Source: Parabacteroides distasonis ATCC 8503 (GTDB taxonomy: Bacteria > Bacteroidota > Bacteroidia > Bacteroidales > Tannerellaceae). Taken from it: a stretch of DNA of 64,000 nucleotides. Under the pieces are notes generated by a model, which saw only the letters and a program-made list of their open reading frames with translations, made no database searches and was not told the DNA's origin. Where the stretch lies: NCBI RefSeq assembly GCF_000012845.1, contig NC_009615.1, positions 1,387,501 to 1,451,500 of the forward strand, in the 5' to 3' direction. Numbering within the stretch: the first letter of the stretch is position 1; every line of letters starts with the position of its first letter. The translations under genes were made by a program, and so were the position numbers. This document shows positions 26,773 through 37,500 of the stretch, one piece after another.

Positions 26773-26815
26773 CTTCTACAATTTCACTTAAACAACTTTA
26801 TATATATAACAAATA

Positions 26816-27139
26816 TCAATCAAACATGTTGATCGAATCGCAATATTCAAGTTCTCCTTGTACTATAAAAGTGATTTCCTCCGGTTCGAATTTGCCTACG
26901 CCGTCTTTCTGGGCGTTCTTAATTACATAATTTACAACCTCTTCCTCATCGATCTCGATCTCATCGTCGCCATCATCATCTAGCATGCCATTAGATTCAT
27001 AGAAGTCGTAGATCAAGTCTACGATATAGTTGATATCGTCATTACTGAACTTTCCTTTCAGTTCTTGGGGAAGATAATTCTGGATAAATTTTACGGAATC
27101 ATCCTCGTCGTAAAGTAGCTCGTCATTGTTCGTGCTCAT
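26816..27139 (-). CDS. small acidic protein conserved in Bacteroidales
   Basis: A 107-residue soluble protein with a strongly acidic composition, including the segment GMLDDDGDDEIEIDEEEV. It has no signal peptide, membrane helix or recognised domain. The helical look and charge suggest a protein-protein role, which is a guess. A TACATTTG -7 box lies at 27172-27179 on the minus strand, 33 bp upstream of the start. The ompA-type gene follows after 43 bp. Confidence 0.7.
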   Translation of the reverse strand: MSTNNDELLYDEDDSVKFIQNYLPQELKGKFSNDDINYIVDLIYDFYESNGMLDDDGDDEIEIDEEEVVNYVIKNAQKDGVGKFEPEEITFIVQGELEYCDSINMFD

Positions 27140-27560
27140 AATTAATCTTGTTTAATTGGTTTGAATAGCGGCAAATGTACGGAAATATTTTGATTTTATA
27201 TCCCAAAAACAATTAAGCTTATTTACGGACGTGACTTAACAAAAGCAAATGCCCTTACTTGAACATAGTTCTAAAAGAGCTTAGGTTTTATAGGAAGCAA
27301 AGGTAATAAAAATACTTGATTATCATATAGACCTATTATTTTTTATAGCTTCCGGGTAATTTACTGTTCCGCATGATATTTTCTTTGAAAGAATATATTT
27401 CCAACCGAGTACCCCAAAGAGACTTCCAATATCTTTATGGATCACAAAAAACACTAAAGCCAGTCTTATTTGTGTTAAAATCAAAATACACTCCATCATT
27501 TATTTACATATAGTCATTTGATACTCAAGTTCTTTTAGAACTCAGTAAATGTATTAAATT
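27140..27560. other. 421-bp gap with no gene seen
   Basis: This AT-rich region lies between divergent genes. It holds a -7 box for the minus-strand gene (27172-27179). No ORF, tRNA, array unit or strong hairpin was found. No promoter matching the consensus was seen for the histidine kinase gene. It might contain the lost 5' end of the kinase gene, but I see no coding trace. Confidence 0.5.
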
Positions 27561-28652
27561 ATGATTACAATGGAACCTAAAATACAAAGTACCACAAGTA
27601 CCCGAGCTCTCCGGAGCAAAATCGGGCCTATCAAGGCTTACTTATTCAAGGCCTCATATGTAATCAGTCCAATCACGCCAAGCGATCTTAAACATTCCAT
27701 GAAAGGTGCCTACAAATCATTCCTGTCTAAAACCGATCAAGCATACGGCCATTCCACGTCAACAATCAACCCCAAACTTTACCCTATTTCTACCTTTAAG
27801 CAAATGAGCCTCGTAGTAGTCCCGAGTTTCATGATAGAGTCCCCATTCGAGATAGTGGCGATAGCCCTTATCGCCTTTCTACTTATCCTCCTTTCGATGA
27901 GGGAACATCGGCATAAGAAAGACATTCTTGACACCGAACGAAATATGGCCGAAGAAGTGATCCGCTTACGTGAGAAGGCGGAAGAATCAAACCGGTTGAC
28001 AAGTGCTTTCCTCGCCAATATGAGCCATGAGATACGGACCCCATTGAATGCGATCGTAGGTTTCTCGACCCTTATCAGCGAAAGTGAGGATAAAGAGGAG
28101 ATCAAAGAATTCGCTAAAATCATTCACGCAAACAATGAGCTACTCCTTAATTTAATCAATGACATACTCGATATGTCAAAAATAGAAGCCGGTATATTGG
28201 ATTTCCTTTATACGGAAGTAGAGATTAACGAGCTTATACAAACCCTATGGCGGAGTTACCGATTCAAGATCAAGGAAGGAGTAGAATTCCGCACGGAACT
28301 GCCTGCGGAAAGCTACATTATCCATACTGAGAGAAACCGTTTATCCCAAGTACTGGCTAATTTCATCAATAATGCTTGCAAATACACTTTCGAGGGAATG
28401 ATAACGATCGGATATGAAATAAGGAAAGACGATATTTATTTCTTTGTTACCGATACGGGAAAAGGGATAGCGGAAGAAAATATCTCCCGTGTTTTCGATC
28501 GATTCGCTAAATTAGATTCCTTCACCCAAGGTACGGGGCTCGGGCTGTCTATCTGTGAATTAATCATTAAACATTTAGGTGGAGAGATCGGCGTGGAGTC
28601 AAGCGTTGGAAAAGGATCTACATTTTGGTGCACGGTTCCCACCCGGAAATAA
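27561..28652 (+). CDS. sensor histidine kinase with short unusual N-terminus
   Basis: A 363-residue kinase. Residues 95-113 are a single hydrophobic helix, followed by a coiled-coil linker, a HisKA domain with phosphate-accepting His156 ([10 protein letters not shown]), and a HATPase_c domain with [19 protein letters not shown] and TGLGLSI. No receiver domain or nearby response regulator was found. The first 90 residues match no sensor domain I know and contain no signal peptide. This could be a truncated kinase or one that senses through the membrane. Confidence 0.83.
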   Translation: MITMEPKIQSTTSTRALRSKIGPIKAYLFKASYVISPITPSDLKHSMKGAYKSFLSKTDQAYGHSTSTINPKLYPISTFKQMSLVVVPSFMIESPFEIVAIALIAFLLILLSMREHRHKKDILDTERNMAEEVIRLREKAEESNRLTSAFLANMSHEIRTPLNAIVGFSTLISESEDKEEIKEFAKIIHANNELLLNLINDILDMSKIEAGILDFLYTEVEINELIQTLWRSYRFKIKEGVEFRTELPAESYIIHTERNRLSQVLANFINNACKYTFEGMITIGYEIRKDDIYFFVTDTGKGIAEENISRVFDRFAKLDSFTQGTGLGLSICELIIKHLGGEIGVESSVGKGSTFWCTVPTRK

Positions 28653-28690
28653 TCGCACCAAGCCGTATCTACCTATTAGTGAAAAATAAA

Positions 28691-28725
28691 AAGGCGGAAT
28701 GATTCACATAGGATCATTCCACCTT
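28691..28725. terminator. bidirectional terminator between histidine kinase and clpB
   Basis: Near-perfect 13-bp arms (AAGGCGGAATGAT with ATCATTCCACCTT) sit between convergent stops, with A/T-rich flanks on both sides. Confidence 0.75.
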
Positions 28726-28774
28726 CATTATTTTATAGAAACACCACGCTTAACGTCAAGCGTTCAAGTCTACT

Positions 28775-31363
28775 TTAGTTCTTAAATTCCAGACCATCGT
28801 CTTTCCTATCGATCACGATCGGACGGTTACGGTCTACCGTTCCACCCAGCAAAGCCTTTGACAACTCGTTCAAGACATACTTCTGAATGACACGTTTTAC
28901 CGGACGGGCACCGAATTGAGGATCGAAGCCCTTGTCGGCGATAAAGTCCACGGCCTCGTTCGTGAAGTCCAAGGCGACACCGTTCGTAGCCAACATCTTC
29001 TTCACGCTGCTCAACTGCAAGGATACGATCTTGCGAATCTCCTCCTCGTTCAGCGGAGTAAACATGATGATATCGTCGATACGGTTCAAGAACTCCGGAC
29101 GGATCGTCTTCTTCAACAGTTCCAGTACTTGGATCTTCGTCTCGTCTACCACCTTGTCATGCGTGGCGGGTGTCATCTTCTCGAAGTTCTCACGGATCAA
29201 GGAAGAACCTAGGTTACTTGTCATGATAATGATCGTGTTCTTGAAGTTGACAACACGGCCTTTGTTATCCGTCAACCGTCCATCATCCAAGACTTGCAAC
29301 AAGATATTGAATACATCCGGATGCGCCTTTTCGATCTCATCGAACAAGACAACCGAGTAAGGTTTCCGGCGAATCGCCTCCGTCAACTGTCCACCCTCAT
29401 CGTAGCCCACATATCCCGGAGGCGCACCGATCAAACGAGTCGCGCTGAATTTCTCTTGATACTCACTCATGTCGATACGGGTCATCATATTCTCGTCATC
29501 GAACAGATACTCGGCCAATGCCTTGGCCAACTCCGTCTTACCCACACCGGTAGTACCGAGGAAGATGAAAGAACCGATCGGTCGTTTCGGATCCTGCAAG
29601 CCGGCACGACTACGACGAACCGCATCGGCGATAGCGTTGATCGCCTCTTCCTGACCAATCACACGGGTATGAAGCTCGGACTCCAGACGTAATAACTTAT
29701 CTTTCTCGCTCTGCATCATCTTGCTGACCGGAATTCCAGTCCAACGGGATACCACATCGGCGATATCGTCGCTATCCACTTCCTCCTTGATCATAGCCGC
29801 GGCACCTTGCATCGTCTTCAACTTAGCCTGTACCTCCCTGATCTCCTCTTCCTTTTGCTTGATCTTACCGTAACGGATCTCAGCGACCTTGCCGTAATCA
29901 CCCTCACGCTCCGCCTTATCAGCCTCAAACTTTAGGTTCTCGATATCGATCTTATTTTGCTGGATCTTATTGATCTGCTCCTTCTCGCTCTGCCACTGAG
30001 CCTTTTGCTTGGTCTCCTCCTCCTTCAAGTCGGCGATCTCTTTGTTGAGTTGCTCCAACTTCGAGGTATCGTTCTCACGCTTGATCGCCTCACGCTCGAT
30101 TTCCAACTGTTTGATACGGCGGGAAACCTCATCCAACGACTCCGGTACGGAATCGATCTGCAAACGCAGACGGGCAGCGGCCTCATCCATCAAATCGATC
30201 GCCTTATCCGGCAAGAAACGATCCGTGATATAACGGGTAGACAACTGTACGGCAGAGATAATCGCATCATCTTTGATACGTACTTTATGGTGATTCTCAT
30301 ATTTCTCCTTCAAACCACGAAGGATGGAGATCGTATCCAACTCACTCGGCTCGTCTACGATAACGGTCTGGAACCGACGCTCAAGCGCCTTATCCTTCTC
30401 AAAATACTTCTGATACTCATCCAACGTCGTGGCACCGATCGAACGTAGCTCACCACGAGCCAAGGCCGGTTTCAAGATGTTAGCGGCATCCATGGCGCCT
30501 TCGCCTTTACCGGCTCCTACCAAGGTATGGATCTCATCGATAAAGAGGATGATCTCGCCCTCGGATTTCGTAACCTCGTTCACCACCGCTTTCAAACGTT
30601 CCTCGAACTCGCCTTTATATTTAGCTCCGGCGATCAACGCGCCCATATCCAACGAGAAGATCTGTTTAGACTTCAAGTTCTCAGGAACGTCACCCCGAAC
30701 GATACGATGGGCCAACCCCTCAGCGATAGCAGTCTTACCTACACCCGGCTCACCGATCAAGATCGGATTGTTCTTCGTACGGCGGCTCAATATCTGCAAG
30801 ACACGGCGGATCTCCTCGTCACGTCCGATCACGGGGTCTAGCTTACCGCTACGGGCACGCTCGTTCAAATTGATGGCGTATTTTCCTAAGGCATCGTAAG
30901 TCTCCTCGGCGGATTGGCTTGTCACCTTATTTCCTTTACGCAATTCCTCGATCGCTTGACGTAACTCTTTCTCTGTCACGCCGGCGTCTTTCAATATCTG
31001 TGAAGCGGTGCTCTTTTCCGTAAACAACGCCAAGATGATCGGCTCCAACGATACATATTGATCCCCCATTTTAGAGGAATAATCGATCGCCTTCTGTAAG
31101 ACAGCGTTCGACTCGCTAGAGAGATAGGGTTCGCCTCCCGAAACCTTAGGATAAGATTCGATTTGGCGATCCAGTACCATATTCAGGTTTTGAGCGTTTA
31201 CCCCTAATTTTTGAAAGATAAAATTAGTAACACTCTCACCCGTCATAATGACAGCTTTCAACAAGTGAACAGGTTCGATAACCTGTTGGTTATTTTTAGT
31301 AACCAACTGTACGGCTTGTTGAACAGCCTCCTGCGCCTTGATTGTAAAATTGTTTAAATTCAT
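28775..31363 (-). CDS. clpB: ATP-dependent chaperone ClpB
   Basis: An 862-residue disaggregase, close to the usual length. It has the N-terminal repeat domain (1-145), a first AAA+ module with Walker [13 protein letters not shown] and Walker [11 protein letters not shown], the coiled-coil M-domain (about 405-535) and a second AAA+ module with [14 protein letters not shown] and [13 protein letters not shown]. It works with DnaK, DnaJ and GrpE to rescue aggregates; dnaJ and grpE are at 50919-52688. A good Shine-Dalgarno AAGGAG lies 11 bp upstream, unusual here. Confidence 0.96.
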   Translation of the reverse strand: MNLNNFTIKAQEAVQQAVQLVTKNNQQVIEPVHLLKAVIMTGESVTNFIFQKLGVNAQNLNMVLDRQIESYPKVSGGEPYLSSESNAVLQKAIDYSSKMGDQYVSLEPIILALFTEKSTASQILKDAGVTEKELRQAIEELRKGNKVTSQSAEETYDALGKYAINLNERARSGKLDPVIGRDEEIRRVLQILSRRTKNNPILIGEPGVGKTAIAEGLAHRIVRGDVPENLKSKQIFSLDMGALIAGAKYKGEFEERLKAVVNEVTKSEGEIILFIDEIHTLVGAGKGEGAMDAANILKPALARGELRSIGATTLDEYQKYFEKDKALERRFQTVIVDEPSELDTISILRGLKEKYENHHKVRIKDDAIISAVQLSTRYITDRFLPDKAIDLMDEAAARLRLQIDSVPESLDEVSRRIKQLEIEREAIKRENDTSKLEQLNKEIADLKEEETKQKAQWQSEKEQINKIQQNKIDIENLKFEADKAEREGDYGKVAEIRYGKIKQKEEEIREVQAKLKTMQGAAAMIKEEVDSDDIADVVSRWTGIPVSKMMQSEKDKLLRLESELHTRVIGQEEAINAIADAVRRSRAGLQDPKRPIGSFIFLGTTGVGKTELAKALAEYLFDDENMMTRIDMSEYQEKFSATRLIGAPPGYVGYDEGGQLTEAIRRKPYSVVLFDEIEKAHPDVFNILLQVLDDGRLTDNKGRVVNFKNTIIIMTSNLGSSLIRENFEKMTPATHDKVVDETKIQVLELLKKTIRPEFLNRIDDIIMFTPLNEEEIRKIVSLQLSSVKKMLATNGVALDFTNEAVDFIADKGFDPQFGARPVKRVIQKYVLNELSKALLGGTVDRNRPIVIDRKDDGLEFKN

Positions 31364-31611
31364 GTATTTAAGCTCCTTTCTTATATTCTTTTCTAATTTT
31401 ATTTTACACTTATATCCTTACAAAAGAAATACCAAAACGAAAATATGACATTTTGTCTTAATATTATAAAACAGAATAGAGAACTCCCCGTCAAACCGTC
31501 CATTTCGGATGTCATTCGGACGTATCTTTTCAGAAAGAACAAAAGAGAGAGAAAAAAGTTTTGATAGTAAACACACAGTATCTAGGTAAAAACAGTCAAT
31601 GTTCTCAAAAA
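31364..31611. other. clpB upstream region without a gene
   Basis: The AT-rich leader of clpB. A frame could be opened on the minus strand from 31660 but it overlaps array D and has no homolog-like features. One degenerate array-like unit, AAACAGTCAATGTT, lies at 31590-31603 in the 22-bp register of array D. No consensus promoter was recognised. Confidence 0.45.
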
Positions 31612-31669
31612 AACACGTACGAGTTTTTCCGGAAACACGTACATGTTTTTTGAAATTCACGTACGTGTT
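31612..31669. repeat. 22-bp-period palindrome array D (3 clean units)
   Basis: Units at 31612, 31634 and 31656 are AACACGTACGAGTT, AACACGTACATGTT and TTCACGTACGTGTT, each with a GTAC centre and 8-bp spacers. The array lies 35 bp past the stop of the DUF4858-like gene and about 250 bp upstream of clpB, with both genes on the minus strand. Confidence 0.8.
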
Positions 31670-31704
31670 TTTTTCGAGTGGTTATATCCTATAAATCCAA
31701 CAAT

Positions 31705-32331
31705 TTACGGATAGTCATTATAATACTTCCACGTATTCTCCCGTTTCCTGTTTCTCTTCTTGTCACGGGCACTTTTCCAGAAAATAGTCTCTAGTAAATC
31801 CTCTGCGTCGAAATAGACTCTTATGGTAGCGAGTACCCCTCCCCTTCGCTGGCCATCCTTCACGACATCCGAGTATATATTAGTCAGTTTTACGTTGGCA
31901 GCCATAGGAACCTTACCTACCTTAAACTCTTTCCAATCCTGATTCTTAGGGAGCCTAATCGTGTGCGCTTGCTTCTGTATGGCCAATGAACGGGAAGGTG
32001 ACTTAAAATTCAGCAACATGAATAGGACTGGGGTAATCGAATCATAATTAGTCAACCTACGTAAAGTATCTAACTGTACATATTCCGAGAAGTCTTTCGT
32101 AATCGGCAACTCACTTGGCGAGGATAACATATGGGTTCCCGGTTGATCGGGTCGTAGAAAAGTTCCGCTTTCTATCGCCTTCTGAAACTCTGGATTCAAA
32201 CGTATCTCCTCCTTGCCGGATAAAAATTCTTGCAGGCGCAAAGAATCCTGTTCCGTCCACTGCGCATGGGCCATCATAGGTAGGATGGATACTATCAAAA
32301 GGAATATAGGTCGCATCTTCACGTCTCTCAT
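31705..32331 (-). CDS. secreted protein, probably DUF4858 type
   Basis: A protein of about 208 residues with signal peptide MRPIFLLIVSILPMMAHAQ near its start. The mature part begins WTEQDSLRLQEFLSGKEEIRLNPEF, a pattern I associate with the DUF4858 family of Bacteroides; function unknown. The C-terminus is very basic (KSARDKKRNRKREN). The start is uncertain: five in-frame Met codons lie within 54 bp (32316-32370). I chose the one at 32331 because GAGG lies at a suitable distance upstream. Array D follows the gene. Confidence 0.65.
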   Translation of the reverse strand: MRDVKMRPIFLLIVSILPMMAHAQWTEQDSLRLQEFLSGKEEIRLNPEFQKAIESGTFLRPDQPGTHMLSSPSELPITKDFSEYVQLDTLRRLTNYDSITPVLFMLLNFKSPSRSLAIQKQAHTIRLPKNQDWKEFKVGKVPMAANVKLTNIYSDVVKDGQRRGGVLATIRVYFDAEDLLETIFWKSARDKKRNRKRENTWKYYNDYP

Positions 32332-32488
32332 CTTCATAATCCTCATTACATTTTTATCACCAAGACTCATTCCTCTATCGAAACCCCCATTCGAGTCGAG
32401 ATACTTTAAGATTTATTGGGATACTTATACCCTATTTGAATCTTAATATGGATTACCTTTATGCGATCAATCCAAATCCAATATAGAT

Positions 32489-33253
32489 ATGTTGATATTA
32501 TTATCTCCGGCTAAGACAATGACCGGGACATCCAAGATAAAAGCGCCGCAAGGCACGACTCCACGTTTCCAGCAAGAGGCGAACGAGATCGCCCTGCATA
32601 TGACCCAATTTCCCATTGACGAATTAAGTCGTATCCTCAAGCTCAGCCCGAAACTGGCGGCGGAATGTTACCGCAGATACCAAGATTTTCATGCGGAAGA
32701 CAAACAGCCCTTGCAAGCGATACTCGCCTATACCGGTGTCGTATTCAAGAATATCAGCCCGAAAGACTTCACGGAGGAGGATTTTCTTTTCTCGCAAGAA
32801 CATATGCGTTTCGTATCGGGATGCTACGGGTTACTTCGCCCATTAGACCTTATCAAGCCTTACCGGATGGAGTTCGACGTAAAAATCCCGGAACTAGGCG
32901 ACGGGAATATGTACGCCTTCTGGAAGGACAGGCAAACAAATACATTAATCCATGACGTCCGACAGGGAGACAGAATCCTACTGAATCTAGCCAGCTTGGA
33001 TATCCAACCCTCTTTCCAGTGGAAGGAGGTGGAGCGATCCGTCCGGATCATCACGCCCGAGTTCAAGATCTGGAAGAACGGCAAAGCGGAGACGATCGTG
33101 ATCTATGCCAAGATGTGCAGGGGACAAATGAGCCGCTATCTCATAAAGAACCGGATTTCTGACCCGGAGGCATTAAAAGCATTCACATGGGAAGGCTTTT
33201 CCTATAAAGAATCCATGTCCGAGGGGGATAATTGGGTATTTCTACAAGAATAA
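32489..33253 (+). CDS. yaaA: peroxide stress protein YaaA
   Basis: A 254-residue protein of the YaaA/DUF328 family, close to the E. coli length of 258. It starts MLILLSPAKTM, which carries the conserved SPAKT, and contains AYTGVVFKNI, SGCYGLLRPLDLIKPYR and LNLASLDI, all family hallmarks. E. coli YaaA limits free iron and DNA damage during hydrogen peroxide stress and binds DNA through a helix-hairpin-helix. It is a single gene; the neighbours are unrelated. Confidence 0.92.
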   Translation: MLILLSPAKTMTGTSKIKAPQGTTPRFQQEANEIALHMTQFPIDELSRILKLSPKLAAECYRRYQDFHAEDKQPLQAILAYTGVVFKNISPKDFTEEDFLFSQEHMRFVSGCYGLLRPLDLIKPYRMEFDVKIPELGDGNMYAFWKDRQTNTLIHDVRQGDRILLNLASLDIQPSFQWKEVERSVRIITPEFKIWKNGKAETIVIYAKMCRGQMSRYLIKNRISDPEALKAFTWEGFSYKESMSEGDNWVFLQE

Positions 33254-33350
33254 TTCTAGGCTTATCCAATAAAATCAGATGATCTACGTTTTATAAAAAC
33301 AATTCGTAAAAATCATAAAAAGGTTTATCCTTCTTTAATTTAGCGGTGAT

Positions 33351-34421
33351 ATGAAAAGAACCTTTACATATTTATTACTACTTGTTCTATTGGTTTGCGG
33401 AAAGCAAGCCTATAACCTGTTAATCTCGAATGAATCGATCCGCAGCAACCCTACCGGAGCCTTGTCTGACATTGCGGATGAGGTAATCGCCATTCCATTA
33501 CAGGACTCAGGGACGCATTCGATCAGGGAGGCCAAGTATATCCGTCAAGAGGGAGATAACCTATTCCTTATCAGCAATGAGACGCTTTACCGTTTCAATC
33601 GCAAGGGAGAATTTATCTGTCGCATCACCCATCCGGATGACATATGGGTAGCGGGGTATGTAGTGAACCCGGCCAACCAGCAGCTGATCGTACTTGGAAA
33701 CACGGACGATATTTTCTATTACTCATTCAATGGTGATCTCCTTACCCGCAAGAAACTGAAATGCGACCTTCCGGAGAATAGGCATATGCTATCCATATCC
33801 ATGCACAATAACCGGATATTTACCACCGAGGAATGTGTTCATGGGGATACAGCAGGGCAAACCGCTACGATTGAGAAACAGATCGTTGAATACGATTCCT
33901 CTTTCCATAAATTACAATCTCATACGATCCGTCCGGTCGATCTGGAACGTTCCGCATGCCCGATCGGTTGTCTCGCCCCGGAAGTAGCCGTGGAGCTCGA
34001 AAGCGGAACGGTTTATGCCTACGCCCCCTCCTATCAACCCGGGAACTTATTACGGGACACTTTATATATTAAGCAAAAGCGGCAAAGCCAAGCCTTGGAG
34101 AACCTTGCCGGAAAGAATACACTCCCTTTGCTACCGATCCGCATGGGCAGCCGTTTCTGGGTATCTACATACTATAACGCAGAGGATGAGTCCAGAAATT
34201 ACACCTTCTGTTATGATACGGAGAAGGAAGAATGCTGGCAGGTAAAAGAAGGATTAAAAGATAATTTTTATCAAACCGGTAATGTGCGACGAATGGACCC
34301 TATCGATCCCTATTGCCATTCCTATTGTTTCAGCAAATCCGGAGAGGATCTGCGAAATACTTTCCCCGCACAGGCCCAAGGGGAAAGCCTCGTGTTATTT
34401 ATAGTGAAATTGAAAGGGTAA
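33351..34421 (+). CDS. secreted 6-bladed beta-propeller-like protein
   Basis: A 356-residue protein with a hydrophobic signal (MKRTFTYLLLLVLLVCGK; the Cys context is a poor lipobox). The body has repeated blade-like strands (EGDNLFLISNETLYRFNRKGEFI, NGDLLTRKKL), the pattern of the 6-bladed propeller family (NHL/DUF4934-like) of Bacteroidales. No enzyme motif was seen. Members are often surface proteins of unknown ligand. It lies 85 bp before the tricorn-like gene. Confidence 0.65.
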   Translation: MKRTFTYLLLLVLLVCGKQAYNLLISNESIRSNPTGALSDIADEVIAIPLQDSGTHSIREAKYIRQEGDNLFLISNETLYRFNRKGEFICRITHPDDIWVAGYVVNPANQQLIVLGNTDDIFYYSFNGDLLTRKKLKCDLPENRHMLSISMHNNRIFTTEECVHGDTAGQTATIEKQIVEYDSSFHKLQSHTIRPVDLERSACPIGCLAPEVAVELESGTVYAYAPSYQPGNLLRDTLYIKQKRQSQALENLAGKNTLPLLPIRMGSRFWVSTYYNAEDESRNYTFCYDTEKEECWQVKEGLKDNFYQTGNVRRMDPIDPYCHSYCFSKSGEDLRNTFPAQAQGESLVLFIVKLKG

Positions 34422-34472
34422 ATCCAGTTAATATTTCAATAGAGAGCAGACTGATGGGTACAAAATAATATG

Positions 34473-34480
34473 TATCTTCG
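34473..34480 (+). promoter_or_regulatory. -7-like box for the tricorn-like gene
   Basis: TATCTTCG is one base from the -7 consensus and identical to the box at 4252; it lies 26 bp before the ATG. Confidence 0.4.
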
Positions 34481-34506
34481 TACCATTCTAAAAAAGCATT
34501 AAGTAC

Positions 34507-37500
34507 ATGAAAAAACTTTTAACCTGCATTGCCATGGGCTTTGCGACTACCAGCTACGCTGTAACCCCTTTGTGGATGCGTGATGTACAAATTTCTCCTG
34601 ATGGAACAGAGATAGCGTTTTGTTACAAAGGAGATATCTATAAAGTACCGGCCAAAGGAGGAACAGCGACACAACTTACCACCCAAGCATCGTATGAATG
34701 CACGCCAATCTGGTCTCCGGACGGAAAACAAATCGCTTTCGCCAGCGATCGTAACGGCAATTTCGATTTATTCGTAATGCCCTCCAACGGTGGAACGGCA
34801 CAGTGCCTCACCACTCATTCCGCCTCCGAGATTCCATCGGCCTTTACTCCCGACGGCAAATACGTACTCTTCTCCGCATCCATACAAGATCCGGCACAGA
34901 GCGCCTTATTCCCGACCTCGGCCATGACGGAACTCTATAAAGTGCCGGTTGGTGGCGGACGCACGGAGCAAGTATTGGGAACACCCGCCGAGATGGTTTG
35001 CTTCGATAAATCCGGAAAGACATTCTTATACCAAGATCGTAAGGGCTTCGAGGATGAATGGCGTAAACATCATACCTCATCCGTTACCCGGGATATATGG
35101 ATGTACGATACGCAAACAGGAAAACATACCAATTTGACTGACCATGCGGGAGAAGACCGGAACGCCGTATTTACCCCGGATGGACAGACGGTTTACTTTC
35201 TGAGCGAACGCAACGGAGGGTCTTTCAATGTATATTCATTCCCTCTCAACACCCCACAATCTATAACGGCGGTTACTAAGTTCAAGACACATCCCGTACG
35301 TTTCCTCTCTACAGGTAGCGACCAGACATTGTGCTACACATACGATGGCGAGATCTATACACAACGTCCGGGAAGCAATCCGCAGAAAGTGCGGATCGAC
35401 TTGATACGTGACGATCAAGAGCAAATCTGCGATCTGAATTCCAGCAAAGGAGCTACCTCAGCCACCGTATCCCCCGATGGCAAGCAGATCGCCTTAACCC
35501 TAAGAGGCGAGGTATTCGTCACCTCGGCCGATTACAACACGACCAAACAAATCACCCATACCCCGGCCGCCGAAACAGGCGTATGCTTCTCGCCGGATAA
35601 CCGTACCTTGGCTTATGCCAGCGAGCGTGGTGGTAATTGGCAACTTTACTTGGCTAAGATCGCACGTAAGGAAGAAGCTAATTTCCCGAACGCAACGATT
35701 ATCGAAGAGGAAGTTCTCTTACCTTCTAAGACCGTAGAGCGTAATTATCCTCAATTCTCACCGGATGGTAAGGAACTCGCTTTCATAGAAGACCGTATGC
35801 GGCTGATGGTAGTCAACCTTGAGACGAAGAAAGTACGCCAAGTCACGGATGGTTCCACATGGTATAGCACAGCCGGCGGTTTCGATTACTCATGGTCGCC
35901 GGACGGTAAATGGTTCACGCTCCGGTTTATCGGAAACAAGCACGATCCTTATTCGGATATAGGCTTGGTTAGCGCGCAAGGCGGGGAGATCACCAACCTG
36001 ACCAATAGCGGTTACACCAGCACCTCCCCACAATGGGTACTGGATGGAAACGCCATCCTATTCACCACAGAGCGTTACGGAATGCGTGCGCATGCCTCAT
36101 GGGGTTCCTTGAATGATGCCATGCTGGTATTCATGAATCAAGACGCTTATGATAAATTCCGCTTGAGCAAAGAGGATTATGAGTTGCAAAAGGAACTGGA
36201 AAAGGAGCAGAAAGAGGTAACCGGAGACAAAACCGACGACAAGAAAAAAGAAGATAAAGCCGATGAAAAGAAAGACGAAATGCCCAAGGATATCGTAGTG
36301 GAACTGAAAGGAATCCAAGATCGTATCCTACGCCTTACTCCTAATTCCTCCGAAATGGGTAGCGCCGTTATCTCGAAGAATGGCGAGACCTTATATTATT
36401 TCTCGGCTTTCGAAGATAAATACGACCTGTGGAAAATGGACTTGCGCAAGAAAGAGACCAAGTTACTCCACAAGATGAATACCGGATGGGCGAACATGGA
36501 AATGGATAAAGAAGGTAAGAACCTGTTCTTATTGGGTAGCAATTCCATGCAAAAGATGGATATGGGATCGGAAAAACTAACACCGATTCATTACCAAGCG
36601 AACTTAAAAATGGACTTGGCCGCCGAGCGTGAGTATATGTTCGACCATGTCTATAAACAAGAGCAAAAACGGTTCTACAACGTGAATATGCACGGCGTAA
36701 ATTGGGACGCTATGACCGCCGCCTACCGTAAATTCCTGCCACATATTAATAACAACTATGACTTCGCAGAGTTGCTAAGCGAATATCTGGGAGAACTCAA
36801 CGTCTCTCACACCGGAGGCCGCTTCCGTCCGCAAACAAGCGGCAATATTACCGCCAACCTAGGCCTACTTTTCGATTGGAACCATAGCGGCAAAGGTTTA
36901 TTAATCGCTGAGGTAGTGGAAAAAGGCCCGTTCGATCACGCACGTTCCAAAGTAAAAGCCGGTACCGTCATGGAGAAAATAGACGGGCAAGAAATAACCC
37001 CGGATATGGATTACTCCAAGCTATTAAACAATAAGGCCAAAAAGAAGACCTTGGTTTCCCTCTACGATCCACAAACCAAGGAACGCTGGGAAGAGGTAGT
37101 CTTGCCTATCAGTAATGGAGACTTAAATGGCTTGCTTTATACCCGCTGGGTGAAGCAACGTGCCGCCGACGTGGATAAATGGTCGAACGGACGATTGGGA
37201 TACGTCCATATCCAATCCATGGGAGACCCTAGTTTCCGCTCCGTTTACTCCGATATCCTAGGTAAGTATAACGACCGGGAGGGAATCGTCATCGATACCC
37301 GCTTTAATGGTGGTGGACGTTTGCATGAGGATATCGAGATCTTGTTCAGCGGAGAGAAATACCTCACCCAAGTGACACGTGGCCGGGAGGCTTGCGATAT
37401 GCCTAGCCGCCGCTGGAATAAACCTTCCATCATGCTCCAATGCGAGGCTAATTATAGTAACGCACATGGAACCCCGTGGGTTTATAAGCATCAACACATC

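Noticed and set aside
31418..31660. An 80-residue minus-strand ORF upstream of clpB
   Set aside because: It spans array D, has low-complexity composition and no recognisable feature.
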